Source: Desertimonas sp963732335 | GTDB taxonomy: Bacteria > Actinomycetota > Acidimicrobiia > Acidimicrobiales > Ilumatobacteraceae | Length of the DNA: 64,000 nt | Direction: 5' to 3' | Assembly (NCBI GenBank): GCA_963732335.1 | Contig: CAVSZO010000005.1 | Location: 62,001-126,000 of the forward strand | Shown here: positions 8,159-17,580 of the stretch, piece by piece | Layout: every line of letters begins with the position of its first letter | Numbering within the stretch: the first letter of the stretch is position 1 | Position numbers and translations under genes: made by a program | Notes under the pieces: generated by a model | The model's input: only the letters and a program-made list of their open reading frames with translations | Databases searched by the model: none | What the model was told of the DNA's origin: nothing

Positions 8159-9298
8159 ATGGGCGGGATTCGAACTGCTACTCGGATGGCTGGCGCAGTC
8201 GGCGTTGCCGGGCTGACGGTCGGTGTGCTGCCGGCGCTCGTCGCCGGCGCATCGAGCGACACCACCGAACCGGCGAGCGACGGCACCGCCGCCGAAGTGG
8301 CGACCGAGGTGCCCGACCTGTCCGGGCAGTCGCTGACGATCTCCAACTGGGACGCCTACACGCCCGAGGGGCTGATCCCCGGATTCGAGGAGGCGTCCGG
8401 CGCCTCCGTCGAGCTGACGACGCACGCCACCAACGAGGAGATCGTCGCCAAGGTGCTGCAAGGCGGCGGCGAGGGCTACGACATCGTCTTCGTGTCGGCG
8501 CAATTCGCCCAGCAGCTCGACGCTGCCGGGCTGCTCCTCGACATCGACCCCGAGCTGGTCCCCAACCTGTCGCACGTCGCCCCCGAGGCGTTCGAGCTCG
8601 ACTCCGACCCCGGGCTGACGTTCTCCGTCCCGTACACCTGGGGCACCACCGGGCTGTGCTACCGCAGCGACGTCCTCCCCGAGGCGCCGACGAGCTGGAT
8701 GGACCTCCTGGCGCCGAGCGAGGAGCTCTCCGGGCGGGTGACGATGATGGCGACCGATCGCTGGCTGCTCCTGCCCGCCCAGAAGGCGCTCGGCTTCTCG
8801 GCCAACACGACGGACGAAGCCGAACTCGAGCAGGTCACCGAGCTGCTGGTCGAGGCCAAGGACCACCTCCTCGCCTATGACGACACGACGTTCTACAGCC
8901 GCCTCGTCAGCGGCGAGGCCGACCTCGTCGAGGCCTGGGACGGCTGGTGCAACTACGGCATCGCCGAGAATCCGGACATCGAGTTCGTCATCCCCGAGGA
9001 GGGCAGCGACCTGTGGGTCGACACGATGGTGATCCTCAACACCACGGACAGCCCGGAAGCCGCCCACGCCTTCATCAACTGGGTGCTCGACCCGGCCAAC
9101 CACGCCCAGGTGGCCGAGCTCGTGCTCTACAAGGTGCCCAACCCCGACGCCATGGCGCTGCTCGACCCTGCGCTGCTCGAACAGTTCCCGAACCTGGCGA
9201 TGACGCCCGCGGAGCTGCTCGAGCAGGAGCAGCTCGTCGACCTCGGCGAGGCCACCCTCGATTACACCGACATCGTCGCCGAGGTCACGTCGAGCTGA
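8159..9298 (+). CDS. PotD/PotF-like polyamine-binding protein
   Basis: 379-residue exported solute-binding protein. A signal peptide (GGIRTATRMAGAVGVAGLTV, then LPALVAGA) precedes a Ser/Thr/Glu-rich linker and the family core: LTISNWDAYTPEGLIPGFEE, GYDIVFVSAQFAQQL, PYTWGTTGLCYRSD, and WDGWCNYGIAENPDIEFVIP with the aromatic ligand-binding residues. GGAGGGG at 8149-8155 supports ATG 8159. No lipobox Cys is present, unusual for a Gram-positive binding protein, so it may be periplasm-like or cell-wall retained. First gene of the transporter operon with permeases and ATPase downstream. Confidence 0.9.
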   Translation: MGGIRTATRMAGAVGVAGLTVGVLPALVAGASSDTTEPASDGTAAEVATEVPDLSGQSLTISNWDAYTPEGLIPGFEEASGASVELTTHATNEEIVAKVLQGGGEGYDIVFVSAQFAQQLDAAGLLLDIDPELVPNLSHVAPEAFELDSDPGLTFSVPYTWGTTGLCYRSDVLPEAPTSWMDLLAPSEELSGRVTMMATDRWLLLPAQKALGFSANTTDEAELEQVTELLVEAKDHLLAYDDTTFYSRLVSGEADLVEAWDGWCNYGIAENPDIEFVIPEEGSDLWVDTMVILNTTDSPEAAHAFINWVLDPANHAQVAELVLYKVPNPDAMALLDPALLEQFPNLAMTPAELLEQEQLVDLGEATLDYTDIVAEVTSS

Positions 9299-9319
9299 AT
9301 CACCGGGCCGGGGAGCGCG

Positions 9320-10223
9320 GTGACTGAGTCGTCGGCCGAGGCGCCACGAGGGAAGGCCGTCGTGCGCCGGCGCGATCGTCGCCCCGGCTGGGTCGAGCGT
9401 GTGGTGCTGCTCGGTCCGGGATTGCTCTACACGGCCGCCTTCGTCGCTGTCCCGCTCGTCCTCCTCGTCGTCTACTCGACGCTGACGGCGAAGCGCTTCG
9501 GCGACGTCGGCCGCCCGTTCACCACAGAGAACTTCGCCAAGCTCGGCGAGCCTGTCTACCGCAGTGTCATCTTCACGTCGGTGCGCCTCGGCGCTGATCG
9601 CTACGTTGCTGGCCCTGCTGATCGGCTACCCGGCGGCGTATGCGATCAGCCGTCTGTCCCGGCGGTGGCGGACGATCGCCCTGATCGCCGTCGTGCTGCC
9701 GTTCTGGACGAACTTCCTGATCCGCACGTACGCCTGGATCGTCCTGCTCAACAACGAGGGGCTGATCAACAAGCTGGCCCGCAGCGTCGGCCTCGTCGAC
9801 TCGCCGCTGACGCTGATGAACAACCAGCCGGCGATCGTCCTCGGCCTCGTCTACGCCTACCTGCCGCTGATGATCCTCCCGTTGTACGCGGCGATCGAGC
9901 GGCTCGACCCACAGCTCACCGAAGCCGCCACCAACCTCGGCGCCAACGCCTTCACGCGCTTCCGCACCGTGGTCTTCCCGCTGACGGCCCAAGGAGCGAT
10001 CACGGGGTCGCTGTTCGTGTTCATCCCCAGCCTCGGCAACTTCGTCATCCCCGAGCTGCTCGGCGGCGGCAAGACGGCGACACTGGGCACGCTGGCGCGC
10101 GACCAGTATCTGCGGGCCCAGAACTGGCCCTTCGGCTCGACCGTCGCCCTCGTCGTCCTCGCCTTCGTCGTGATCATCGTCGTCGCCCAGAATGCGCTCG
10201 TGAAGCGATGGAGCGCACGCTGA
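9320..10223 (+). CDS. PotB-like polyamine ABC permease, one frameshift
   Basis: Membrane permease of about 300 residues. The first helix (VERVVLLGPGLLYTAAFVAV) and the family SVIFTS segment are in one frame; after a shift near 9595 the rest follows: ALLIGYPAAYAISR, VLPFWTNFLIRTYAWIVLL and the EAA loop EAATNLGANAFTRFRTVVFPL. GTG 9320 follows the binding-protein stop by 21 nt. Second gene of the potD-B-C-A-like operon. Confidence 0.88.
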
Positions 10224-11060
10224 GTCGTTGCAGGTATCGCAGCGATGAGCGAGCGAGGAGCGCCAAGCGGCCTGCGTGGCCGGGGAACGCAATGAGCGGT
10301 ACCTGCGCATCCACCTGGTATCGTCTACGCCTTCCTGTTCCTGCCCATCGCCGTGCTCGTCGTCCTCTCGTTCAACCGTTCCGGGCTGCCCACGTCATGG
10401 GGCGGGTTCACCACATCGTGGTACGGCGAGATGTGGCGCAACGCCGACATGCGCGAGGGGCTGCGCAACACGCTGATCGTCGCTGTCGGTGCCACCCTCG
10501 TCGCCACTGTGCTCGGCACCCTGCTCGCCGTCGGCATGCAGCGCTACGTCCGCAGCCGATCCGTCGAGGTGCTCATCCTCGCTCCCGCCGTGCTGCCCGA
10601 CATCGTCCTCGCCGTCGGACTGCTGACGTTCTACACGTTCCTCGACACGACACTCGGGTTGCGCAGCGTGCTGCTCTCCCACGCCTTGTTCTGCATGGCG
10701 TTCGTCACCGCCGTCGTACGGGCGCGACTGCAGAGCGTCGACTCGTCGCTGGAGGAGGCGGCTCGCGACCTCGGCTCGAGCCGAGTCGGGTCGTTCGTGC
10801 GGATCACCCTGCCGACGCTGCTGCCGGGCATCATCGCCGGCGCCCTGCTGGCGTTCACGCTGTCGCTCGACGAGTTCGTCATCGCCTTCTTCACCAACGG
10901 GCCGACGACGCCGACGCTGCCGCAGGTGATCTACTCCAACGTGCGCTTCGGCGTGAAGCCCGATGTCAACGCCCTGGCCACCGTGCTGCTGCTCGTGTCG
11001 ATGATCGCCGTGCTGACGGCCCAGCGGCTCACCCGCCTCACCGCCGCGATCGAGCAATGA
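10208..11060 (+). CDS. PotC-like polyamine ABC permease, frameshift and repeat at the N-terminus
   Basis: Second permease. From about 10317 the frame reads GIVYAFLFLPIAVLVVLSFN, then the family's LRNTLIVAVGATLVATVLGT and the EAA loop EEAARDLGSSRVGSFVRITL, ending 11060. The most likely start is ATG 10208, overlapping the potB-like end. Between start and first helix lies a palindromic repeat (10230-10306) whose 32-bp core recurs at 56536-56567; if translated it adds about 25 residues. A one-base loss in a G run near 10317 (CTGGTATC where CTGGGTATC would restore LRIHLGIVYAF) breaks the frame. N-terminal structure is therefore uncertain. Confidence 0.82.
10230..10306. repeat. Palindromic repeat element at the potB/potC junction
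   Basis: Outer arms GCAGGTA (10230-10236) and TACCTGC (10300-10306) enclose a GC-rich core containing the hairpin CGGCC-TGCGT-GGCCG. The 32 bp at 10264-10295 recur exactly, inverted, at 56536-56567. The element sits inside or at the very start of the PotC-like coding region. Confidence 0.7.
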
Positions 11061-11064
11061 GGCG

Positions 11065-12160
11065 ATGACCCGACCGCTGGTGACCCTCGACGGCGTGACC
11101 CGCGCCTTCGGCAACGTCACCGCCGTCGACGCCGTGACGTTCGACATCATGGAAAACGAGTTCTTCGCCCTCCTCGGGCCGAGCGGTTGCGGCAAGACGA
11201 CGCTGTTGCGCATCATCGCCGGCCTCGAGCAGACCGACGCCGGGGCGATCACGCTCGACGGCGCCGACCTGCTGGCGATGCCCGTGCACCGCCGTCCCGT
11301 CAACCTGATGTTCCAGTCGTACGCCCTGTTTCCGCACCTCAGCGTCGCCAAGAACGTCGCCTACGGGCTCGAGCGTGAGCGCCGGCCGAAGGCGGAGATC
11401 CGCCAGCGCGTCAGCTGAGGTGCTCGATGTCGTCGGCCTCGGACCGTTCGCCTCGCGCCGCCCGGCGCAGCTCTCCGGCGGCCAGCGTCAGCGCGTCGCT
11501 CTCGCCCGAGCGATCGTCAAACGTCCGAAGCTGCTACTCCTCGACGAACCGCTCGCCGCCCTCGACCGCAAGATCCGCGGCCAGATGCAGACCGAGCTGA
11601 AGCGCCTGCAGCACGACGTCGGGATCACGTTCGTCGTCGTCACCCACGACCAGGACGAGGCGATGTCGATGGCCGACCGCGTCGCCGTGATGAACGACGG
11701 GCGCGTCGAGCAGCTGGCGTCGCCGACAGCGCTCTACGAGCATCCGGCCAGCCGCTTCGTCGCCGACTTCATCGGCTCGACCAACCTCCTCGACGGTGTC
11801 GTCGCCGACGGTGGCATCGAGCTCGCCTCCGGCCGCCACGTCGACGCCGACGTCTCGGGCCGGCCGGCACGATCGAGCGTCTCGGCGTCATTGCGCCCCG
11901 AGCTGATCCGCTTCGGCGCACCAGGCGACGACACGATCGGCAGTGCGACGTCGGTGTCGGGGACGATCCGCGACGTGCAGTTCTTCGGCGGCACGAGCCA
12001 CGTGCTCGTCGACGTCGACGGCTTCACCCGCCCTCTCGTCGCCACGAGCGTCGGACCGACGCCCCGCCGTCCCGGGGAAGATGTCGCCCTGTCGTGGCGG
12101 CCGAGCGACCTTGTCGTCGTCGACGGGATGATGACTGAGGATGGAGAGCATGAGCACTGA
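11065..12160 (+). CDS. PotA-like polyamine ABC transporter ATPase, one frameshift
   Basis: ATP-binding subunit, about 365 residues. Walker A GPSGCGKTT, Q-loop FQSYALFPHL, signature LSGGQRQRVALARA, Walker B LLLLDEPLAALD and the switch His in VVVTHDQDEA are all present, followed by a TOBE domain (SLRPELIRFG, TIRDVQFFGGTSHVLV). The frame shifts near 11416. ATG 11065 comes 4 nt after the PotC-like stop. Its end overlaps the dehydrogenase start by 11 nt. Confidence 0.92.
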
Positions 12161-13572
12161 CGTGAGCGCACGCGTACTGGTCGACCCGGCGACCGGCGAT
12201 CCGGTCAAGGAGGTCGCCGACACGCCGCTGCAGGAAGTCTCCGCGACGATCGCCCGTTGCACCGCCGCGCAACGGGCGTGGGGCACCGCGCTCGCCTTCC
12301 GAGCGCTCGCTCGCCCTGTTCCGTCTCGCCGACCTGGTCGAGCGCGACGCCGACGAGTTGAGCCGGACCGAGGTCGCCGAGACGGGCAAGCCGTGGACGG
12401 TGATGCGCGACGGCGAGCTGCCTTTCGCCGTCGACAACCTGCGCTTCTTCGCCTCGGCTGCACGGTCGGTCGACGGCACGGCCGCAGGCGTGTTCAGCGC
12501 CGGGTACACGTCGATGCTGGTGCGCCGACCGGTGGGTGTGGTGGCGGCGATCACGCCGTGGAACTTTCCGCTGGTGATGGCGGCGTGGAAGGTCGGCGCC
12601 GCCCTCGCCGCAGGCTGCAGCGTCGTGCTCAAGCCGGCGCCGGCCACACCGTCGACGTCGATCCGCCTTGCCGAGCTTGCGGTGGAAGCGGGGGTGCCGC
12701 CTGACGTGTTCACCGTCGTCACCGGCGACGCCGCCGTTGGCGAGGCGCTTGTCGCCGACCGGCGCGTCGACATGGTCACCGTCACCGGCTCGACGGCGAC
12801 AGGTCGTCGTGTGATGGCCATCGCCGCGGCGCGGCCGGCGCGAGTGCACCTCGAGCTCGGCGGCAAGGCTCCGTTCGTCGTGTTCGGTGACGCAGACGTC
12901 GAGGCCGTCGCTGCTGCCGCGGCGCTGGCCGCCACCTACAACACCGGCCAGGACTGCACGGCCGCGACGCGGGTGTACGCCGAGGCCTCGATCGTCGATG
13001 ACCTCCTCGCCGCCGTTCGCAGCACGATGGACGGGATCTCGCTCGGCGGCCCCTACGACGGCGCCGACATCGGTCCGCTGATCTCCTCGGCGCATCGCGA
13101 CCGCGTGGGCGGCATCGTCGAGCGGGCACGCGCCGCTGGCGCGCAGATCATTCGCGGTGGCGCCGCTGTCGACCGCCCGGGCTGGTTCTACGAGCCGACG
13201 CTGGTGACGGCGGCCGACCAGTCGAGTGAGATCGTCCAGGACGAGGTCTTCGGGCCGGTGCTCACGGTGTTGCCGTTCGCAACCGAGGACCAGGCCGTCG
13301 CCCTCGCCAACGACTCCGCCTACGGTCTGGCGTCGTCGGTGTGGACACCCCAGGTCGATCGTGCCCTACGCGTTGCGCACCGCATCGAGGCCGGCGTGAC
13401 GTGGATCAACGACCACCTACCGATCGCCAGTGAGATGCCCCACGGCGGTCGGCGATCGTCGGGCTTCGGTAAGGACATGGGCCACGATTCTGTTCTCGAC
13501 TTCACGGTCGCCCACCACGTGATGGTCAAGCACGCCGAGCCGGCCCCGCGCAGCGGCTTCCGGCCGGCGTGA
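12150..13572 (+). CDS. Aldehyde dehydrogenase, gamma-aminobutyraldehyde (PatD/PuuC) type, one frameshift
   Basis: NAD(P)-dependent aldehyde dehydrogenase of about 474 residues. The cofactor loop TPWNFPLVMAAWK, the catalytic Glu in LELGGKAPFVVF and the catalytic Cys in YNTGQDCTAATRVY are visible; GQDCTA is the motif found in aminobutyraldehyde dehydrogenases such as E. coli PatD. The frame shifts near 12300. ATG 12150 overlaps the end of the ATPase. With a polyamine importer upstream and a FAD oxidoreductase nearby, the likely role is oxidation of 4-aminobutanal from putrescine to GABA. Substrate is inferred. Confidence 0.86.
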
Positions 13573-14600
13573 ACGCGGGGTCGGCGGCCGCAGGCGAGTC
13601 GGTCGCCGTCGCCCGGCGTCTCGCGCCCGCACTGGTTGCTGACGACGCAATCGAACGGCCGATCACCGTCGACCAGACGAATCACAGCGTGGTCGTCGGC
13701 GAGGCAGTTGTCGTGAAGTGGCTGCGCGCCCCGAGACCGCCACCACATCGCGGCGCCCAGCTGCTGAGCCATCTCGCCAGTGTCGGGTTCACCGAGATGC
13801 CGCTGTTCTATGGGGTCGAGGAGGTTGATGGCCGCATCGTCGCGGTCGTCACCGGCTACGTGGCCGACTCCCGGGACGGCTGGGAGTGGTACGTCGACGA
13901 CCTCACCGCCGATCTCGATTCCGGCGACGCCGAGCGATCGATCACCACGGCACGGCGGCTCGGGTCGATCGCCGGCCGGCTGCACGTGGCCCTGGCCGCG
14001 CCGTCGCCGTTCATCCCAAATCCTGGTCGGCGCGGCGACGTCGGTGGTGAGTTCGCCCGTGGCACGCGGTTGCTCGGCGAGTCTCGGCGCTTGGTGACGG
14101 GTGAGGCGGGCGAGCGATTGACGGCCGTTGCCGACCGGGTTGCCGCTGACATCGCAGTGCTCGGTACCGGCGGCGACGTGTCGCTCCAGCCGGTACACGG
14201 CGATCTCCACGTCGGCCAGATGCTGCGCACTGGCGACGACATCGTCGTCACCGACTTCGATGGCGATCCCGTGTCGATGCCGCCAGGTGGGTACGACCCC
14301 GTCGACGGTGTCGAGCGCCGTTCGGCGATGGTCGACCTCGCCTCGCTGGTCCAGTCCGTCGACCACGTCGCCCGCATCGTCGCCAAGCGCCGCCCCGACC
14401 TCGCCGGACCGCTCGACGACTTCGTTGCTGCGGCGACGGACGCTGTTGTCGACGCCTACGGCGAGATCGCCCCGGTCGACACGCGGCTGCTCCACCCACT
14501 GCGGGCGATTCAGGAGCTGCACGAGTTCGTGTACGCCGCGACGGTTCTGCCGCGCTGGCGATACGTGCCAGAGGCGGCGCTGGCCGCGCTGTACCGATGA
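13569..14600 (+). CDS. Maltokinase-like/aminoglycoside-phosphotransferase-fold kinase
   Basis: 343-residue protein kinase-like fold enzyme. The catalytic loop LQPVHGDLHVGQMLRT and the metal-binding VVTDFDGDPV match the maltokinase (Mak) branch of the APH family; an N-terminal segment NHSVVVGEAVVVKWLR has the ATP-binding Lys. GTG 13569 overlaps the dehydrogenase stop (GTGA), so it is translationally coupled. No trehalose synthase or glycogen gene is nearby, so the substrate may not be maltose. Intact frame. Confidence 0.75.
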   Translation: MNAGSAAAGESVAVARRLAPALVADDAIERPITVDQTNHSVVVGEAVVVKWLRAPRPPPHRGAQLLSHLASVGFTEMPLFYGVEEVDGRIVAVVTGYVADSRDGWEWYVDDLTADLDSGDAERSITTARRLGSIAGRLHVALAAPSPFIPNPGRRGDVGGEFARGTRLLGESRRLVTGEAGERLTAVADRVAADIAVLGTGGDVSLQPVHGDLHVGQMLRTGDDIVVTDFDGDPVSMPPGGYDPVDGVERRSAMVDLASLVQSVDHVARIVAKRRPDLAGPLDDFVAAATDAVVDAYGEIAPVDTRLLHPLRAIQELHEFVYAATVLPRWRYVPEAALAALYR

Positions 14601-14663
14601 GCTGGGCGCCCGCGCGCCGGGACCGTGGACACCCAGTTCAGCGGGGATTGACGCCTCGCCGAT

Positions 14664-14706
14664 CTGGGCGTCGTGAGTTCCGGATTCCGGGAACGAGGGC
14701 GCCCAG
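14664..14706. repeat. 43-nt nested palindrome, GATCTGGG family (copy 1)
   Basis: Outer arms CTGGGCG (14664-14670) and CGCCCAG (14700-14706) enclose an inner palindrome GTTCCGGATTCCGGGAAC. It lies between the convergent kinase (ends 14600) and Nudix gene (ends 14734). The reverse complement of 38716-38758 has the same length and inner core. A weaker related hairpin (CTGGG/CCCAG) is at 14602-14636. Likely acts as a bidirectional terminator or REP-like element. Confidence 0.65.
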
Positions 14707-14733
14707 TTTGTCGGCGACCTGGCTGTCGGGCGG

Positions 14734-15464
14734 TCAGGTCGCCTTCCGCCGCCGTGGGCGTTTGACCGGTGAGCCCTCGGTCCACGCCTCGCGAGGCCGG
14801 AACAACTCGGGGCGGCGGCCGCCCTTGGGGCCGGACTCGGCCCGTTCGCCGGTCGGTTCGACGTACGGGAGGGCGGCGTCGAGGGCCATGCTGCGGCGGA
14901 AGTTGGCGGCGTCGAGCGGTTCACCCCAGATCGCCTCGTAGACGCTCTGCAGCTCGCCGAGGGTGAACGTCGGCCCGACGAAGGCGGTGGCCAGGTCGCT
15001 GTCCTCGAGGTCGGCGCCGGCACGGTTGACGGCGTCGGTGAGGATGCGGCGGTGGTCGAAGGCGAGCTCGGGCTCGCCGGCGAGCACGTCGGCGACCGGC
15101 CACAGGCGGGCCTCGGCCGCATCGGTGCCGGCCACCAGCGTCCCGACCTCGGGCGTGACGGCGAGGTAGCCGACCGAGACGACGTTGCCCGTGGGTCGCG
15201 CCCGGGGTCGCCGTAGGTGCCGAACTGGGCGAGGTGGCGGGGCGCCCGGACGCCGGTCTCTTCGAGCAACTCACGCTTGGCGGCCTCGTCGAGGGTCTCG
15301 TCGGGACGCTTGAACCCGCCGGGGATCGCCCACATCCCCTCGAACGGCTCGCCGCCACGCCGAACGAGGAGCACCTGGAGCGTTTCGTCGATCACGCTGA
15401 GGATGACGACGTCGACGGTCACGGCGAACGAGGGGTACTGCTCGCTGTGACACCCCTCCGTCAC
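14734..15464 (-). CDS. nrtR: NrtR-type Nudix regulator (ADP-ribose sensing), one frameshift
   Basis: About 243 residues. The N-terminal Nudix domain keeps a complete Nudix box (GGFKRPDETLDEAAK followed by RELLEETGV). The C-terminal domain (FTLGELQSVYEAIWGEPLD, ANFRRSM, then a PTGE and GRRPELF ending) is the winged helix of NrtR, the ADP-ribose-responsive repressor of NAD metabolism genes. An intact Nudix box suggests it may also hydrolyse ADP-ribose. Frame shift near 15190. GTG 15464 is the best start, because longer versions run into the divergent promoter. Divergent from an ADP-ribosylglycohydrolase-like gene. Confidence 0.85.
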
Positions 15465-15548
15465 ACTGGTCGCAGCTCGTCGCCGTGACGGCTTGCTCGT
15501 GCCAGATGCGGCGGCCACGGCGGTGATCGTAGCGAGGTAAGAGTCAGG

Positions 15549-15581
15549 TTGACAATTTCTTCGCTCGACCGATAAGGTCGA
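15549..15581 (+). promoter_or_regulatory. Promoter with overlapping palindromic operator
   Basis: TTGACA (15549-15554) and GATAAG (15571-15576) with a 16-bp spacer form a good plus-strand promoter. The inverted repeat TCGACC-GATAA-GGTCGA (15565-15581) overlaps the -10 element, the expected place for repressor binding. The neighbouring NrtR-type protein is the obvious candidate regulator. Confidence 0.5.
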
Positions 15582-15616
15582 ACTGACAAAGAGTCGTTCG
15601 GACAAGAACAGATTGG

Positions 15617-17284
15617 ATGGTCATGAACGAGATGGCGGGAGTTGAAGCGGCTGAGCGGGCGCTCGGCGGTGTGGCGATCGAGGCACTCCGGCGGCGCCGG
15701 CTGCTCCTCGACGTGGACGTCCCGGCGGCGGCGGTGTCGGCGGACCGCCTCGCCGGGGCACTGGCGGGTCTGGCGCTCGGCGACGCGCTGGCGGCGTGGG
15801 CTCGGTCTCGGGGTGCCGGCCGGTGACGGACGACGTCGTGCGCCGATTCCTCGGTGAACGCACCACCGATCCCGACGAGGTATCGGCGCTGACGCAGTCA
15901 CTCGTGTTGTCCGCCGAGGCCTGGTTGGCCGACGGCTGGAGGGCACCCGAGTCGTTGGCGGACGAGCTCGATCGGCGAGCCGACACAATGCGGTCGCCGG
16001 GCGCCGCCGTCCGTCGCGCGGTTGAGCGGCGACTGGCCGGGGTGCCGTGGTTCGAATCCGCCGGTGAGTCGTTCGGCGACGCCGGGCTTGCCCGCGCCGT
16101 GGCGGTTGGCGCCGTGCATGCCGTCGATCCCGCCGCGGTCGGGCTGGCGGCGTCGCTCGACGCGGTCGTCAGTCACGCCTCGCGCCGAGCGGTGGCGTCG
16201 TCGGTCGCCCTCGCCGGCACCGTCGCCACGCTGGTCTCGCGGCCGGACGATGCGGATCCGTGGGCCCTCGTCGGCCGCGTCGTCGGAGTCGCTCGACCAC
16301 CGGACGGTGCGCTCGCTGCTGCAGGCAGCCCTCGCCCGTGACGGCGCTGCGGACGGGTGGGACGACGACATCCCGCCGCACGCTCCCGATGTCCTCGCCG
16401 CCGCCCTGCGGTTCACGTCGGCGGCCGCCGACCCCGTCGAGGCGCTGGTCGCGGCGGTCATGCACGGCGGCGGCGAGCGGACGGTGGTCGCCCTCACCGG
16501 CGCCCTGGCCGGCGCTGTCCACGGCTTCGGCGCCTTGCCGGCCCGGTGGAGCGACGTCGAAGGCGCCGCCGCTTACCGCGAGCTCGCTCGCCGCATCGCC
16601 GCTCGGCCCAACGCCGGGGCGACGACGGGACGCAGTCCCAACGTCGACACGGCGGGCGCCGACATCTGGTTCCTCCTCGACCGGTCGGGTTCGATGCAGT
16701 CCATCGCCGGTGACGTCGTCGACGGGTTCGAGTGCTTCTTCACCGAACAGCGCGGGGTTGGTGGCGAGGCCACGGTCACGGTCGTCCAGTTCGACGACCA
16801 GGATCCCCACGACGTCGTCGTCGACGCTCGGCCGATCGCCGCTGTGCGCTCGATCCGCGGTCGGTTCCAGCCCCGTGGGTGCACGCCGCTGTACGACGCC
16901 GTCGGCCTCCTGCTCGACCGCGCCGAGCAGCACGGCGGGGATGGTGCCGACCAGCTCGTCGTCATCATGACCGACGGGATGGAGAACGCCAGCCGGCGCT
17001 GGGACCAGCCCTCGCTGTTCCGGCGCATCGGTGGTCTGCGTGACCGCGGCTGGACGTTCGTGTTCCTCGGTGCCAACCAGGACAGCTACGCCGCCGGTGA
17101 CGGACTCAGCGTGCACGCCGGCAACGTCAGCAACTTCGACGCCTCGCCGTACGGCGTGCAGGCGACCTACGCCGGCCTCAACCGCACCGTCACCGAATGG
17201 CGGGGCAAGGGGCGCAACGAGCGGCGCCGCGACCGTGACGACTTCTGGGGCGGTGTCAAGGAGGCCGAGGACGCCAGCCGTTGA
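15617..17284 (+). CDS. ADP-ribosylglycohydrolase-like/VWA fusion protein, two frameshifts
   Basis: About 555 residues once frames are joined (shifts near 15815 and 16290). The N-terminal two-thirds is ARH/DraG-like: LAGALAGLALGDALAAWA, a TTDPDEVSALTQSLVLSAEA helix where ARH enzymes have TDDT, and HGGGERTVVALTGALAGAVH where they have GGDTD. The metal-binding Asp motifs are thus altered and catalysis is doubtful. The C-terminus is a von Willebrand A domain with a complete MIDAS (FLLDRSGSMQ, then VVIMTDGMEN). Intracellular: no signal peptide. Divergent from an NrtR-type Nudix gene, suggesting a link to ADP-ribose or NAD. Confidence 0.75.
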
Positions 17285-17323
17285 CCACCGGAAACTGGCC
17301 GCGTTGGGACAGAAGGCTCGGCG

Positions 17324-17569
17324 ATGGTCATTGAGGCATACGATCTCCGGATGGGCTCGTCAGGCATGAAGCGCAAAGGGCGAAGTCACCTCCCGAAGGT
17401 CGGAACCCGCCCCGCCATGGAGCACCAGCTCCACGACCGACGGGCCGAGGCCCTCCACCCGTTCTCCACGGATCCGTGGCGTCGACACGGCGCCCGCTCC
17501 CGAATCATCGCCATCGTCGTCGCCTCCATCGGAGTGATCGGAGTCGTCGCCCTCATCGCCGCGACATAG
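17324..17569 (+). CDS. Small single-pass membrane protein (hypothetical)
   Basis: 81 residues, or 67 if translation begins at ATG 17366. A basic N-terminal half (MKRKGRSHLPKVG) is followed by one C-terminal transmembrane helix (SRIIAIVVASIGVIGVVALI). No family recognised and no strong ribosome binding site. It ends 12 nt before the convergent dipeptidase. The helix-forming composition and clean stop favour a real gene, but confidence is low. Confidence 0.35.
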   Translation: MVIEAYDLRMGSSGMKRKGRSHLPKVGTRPAMEHQLHDRRAEALHPFSTDPWRRHGARSRIIAIVVASIGVIGVVALIAAT

Positions 17570-17580
17570 CTCGACGCGGG

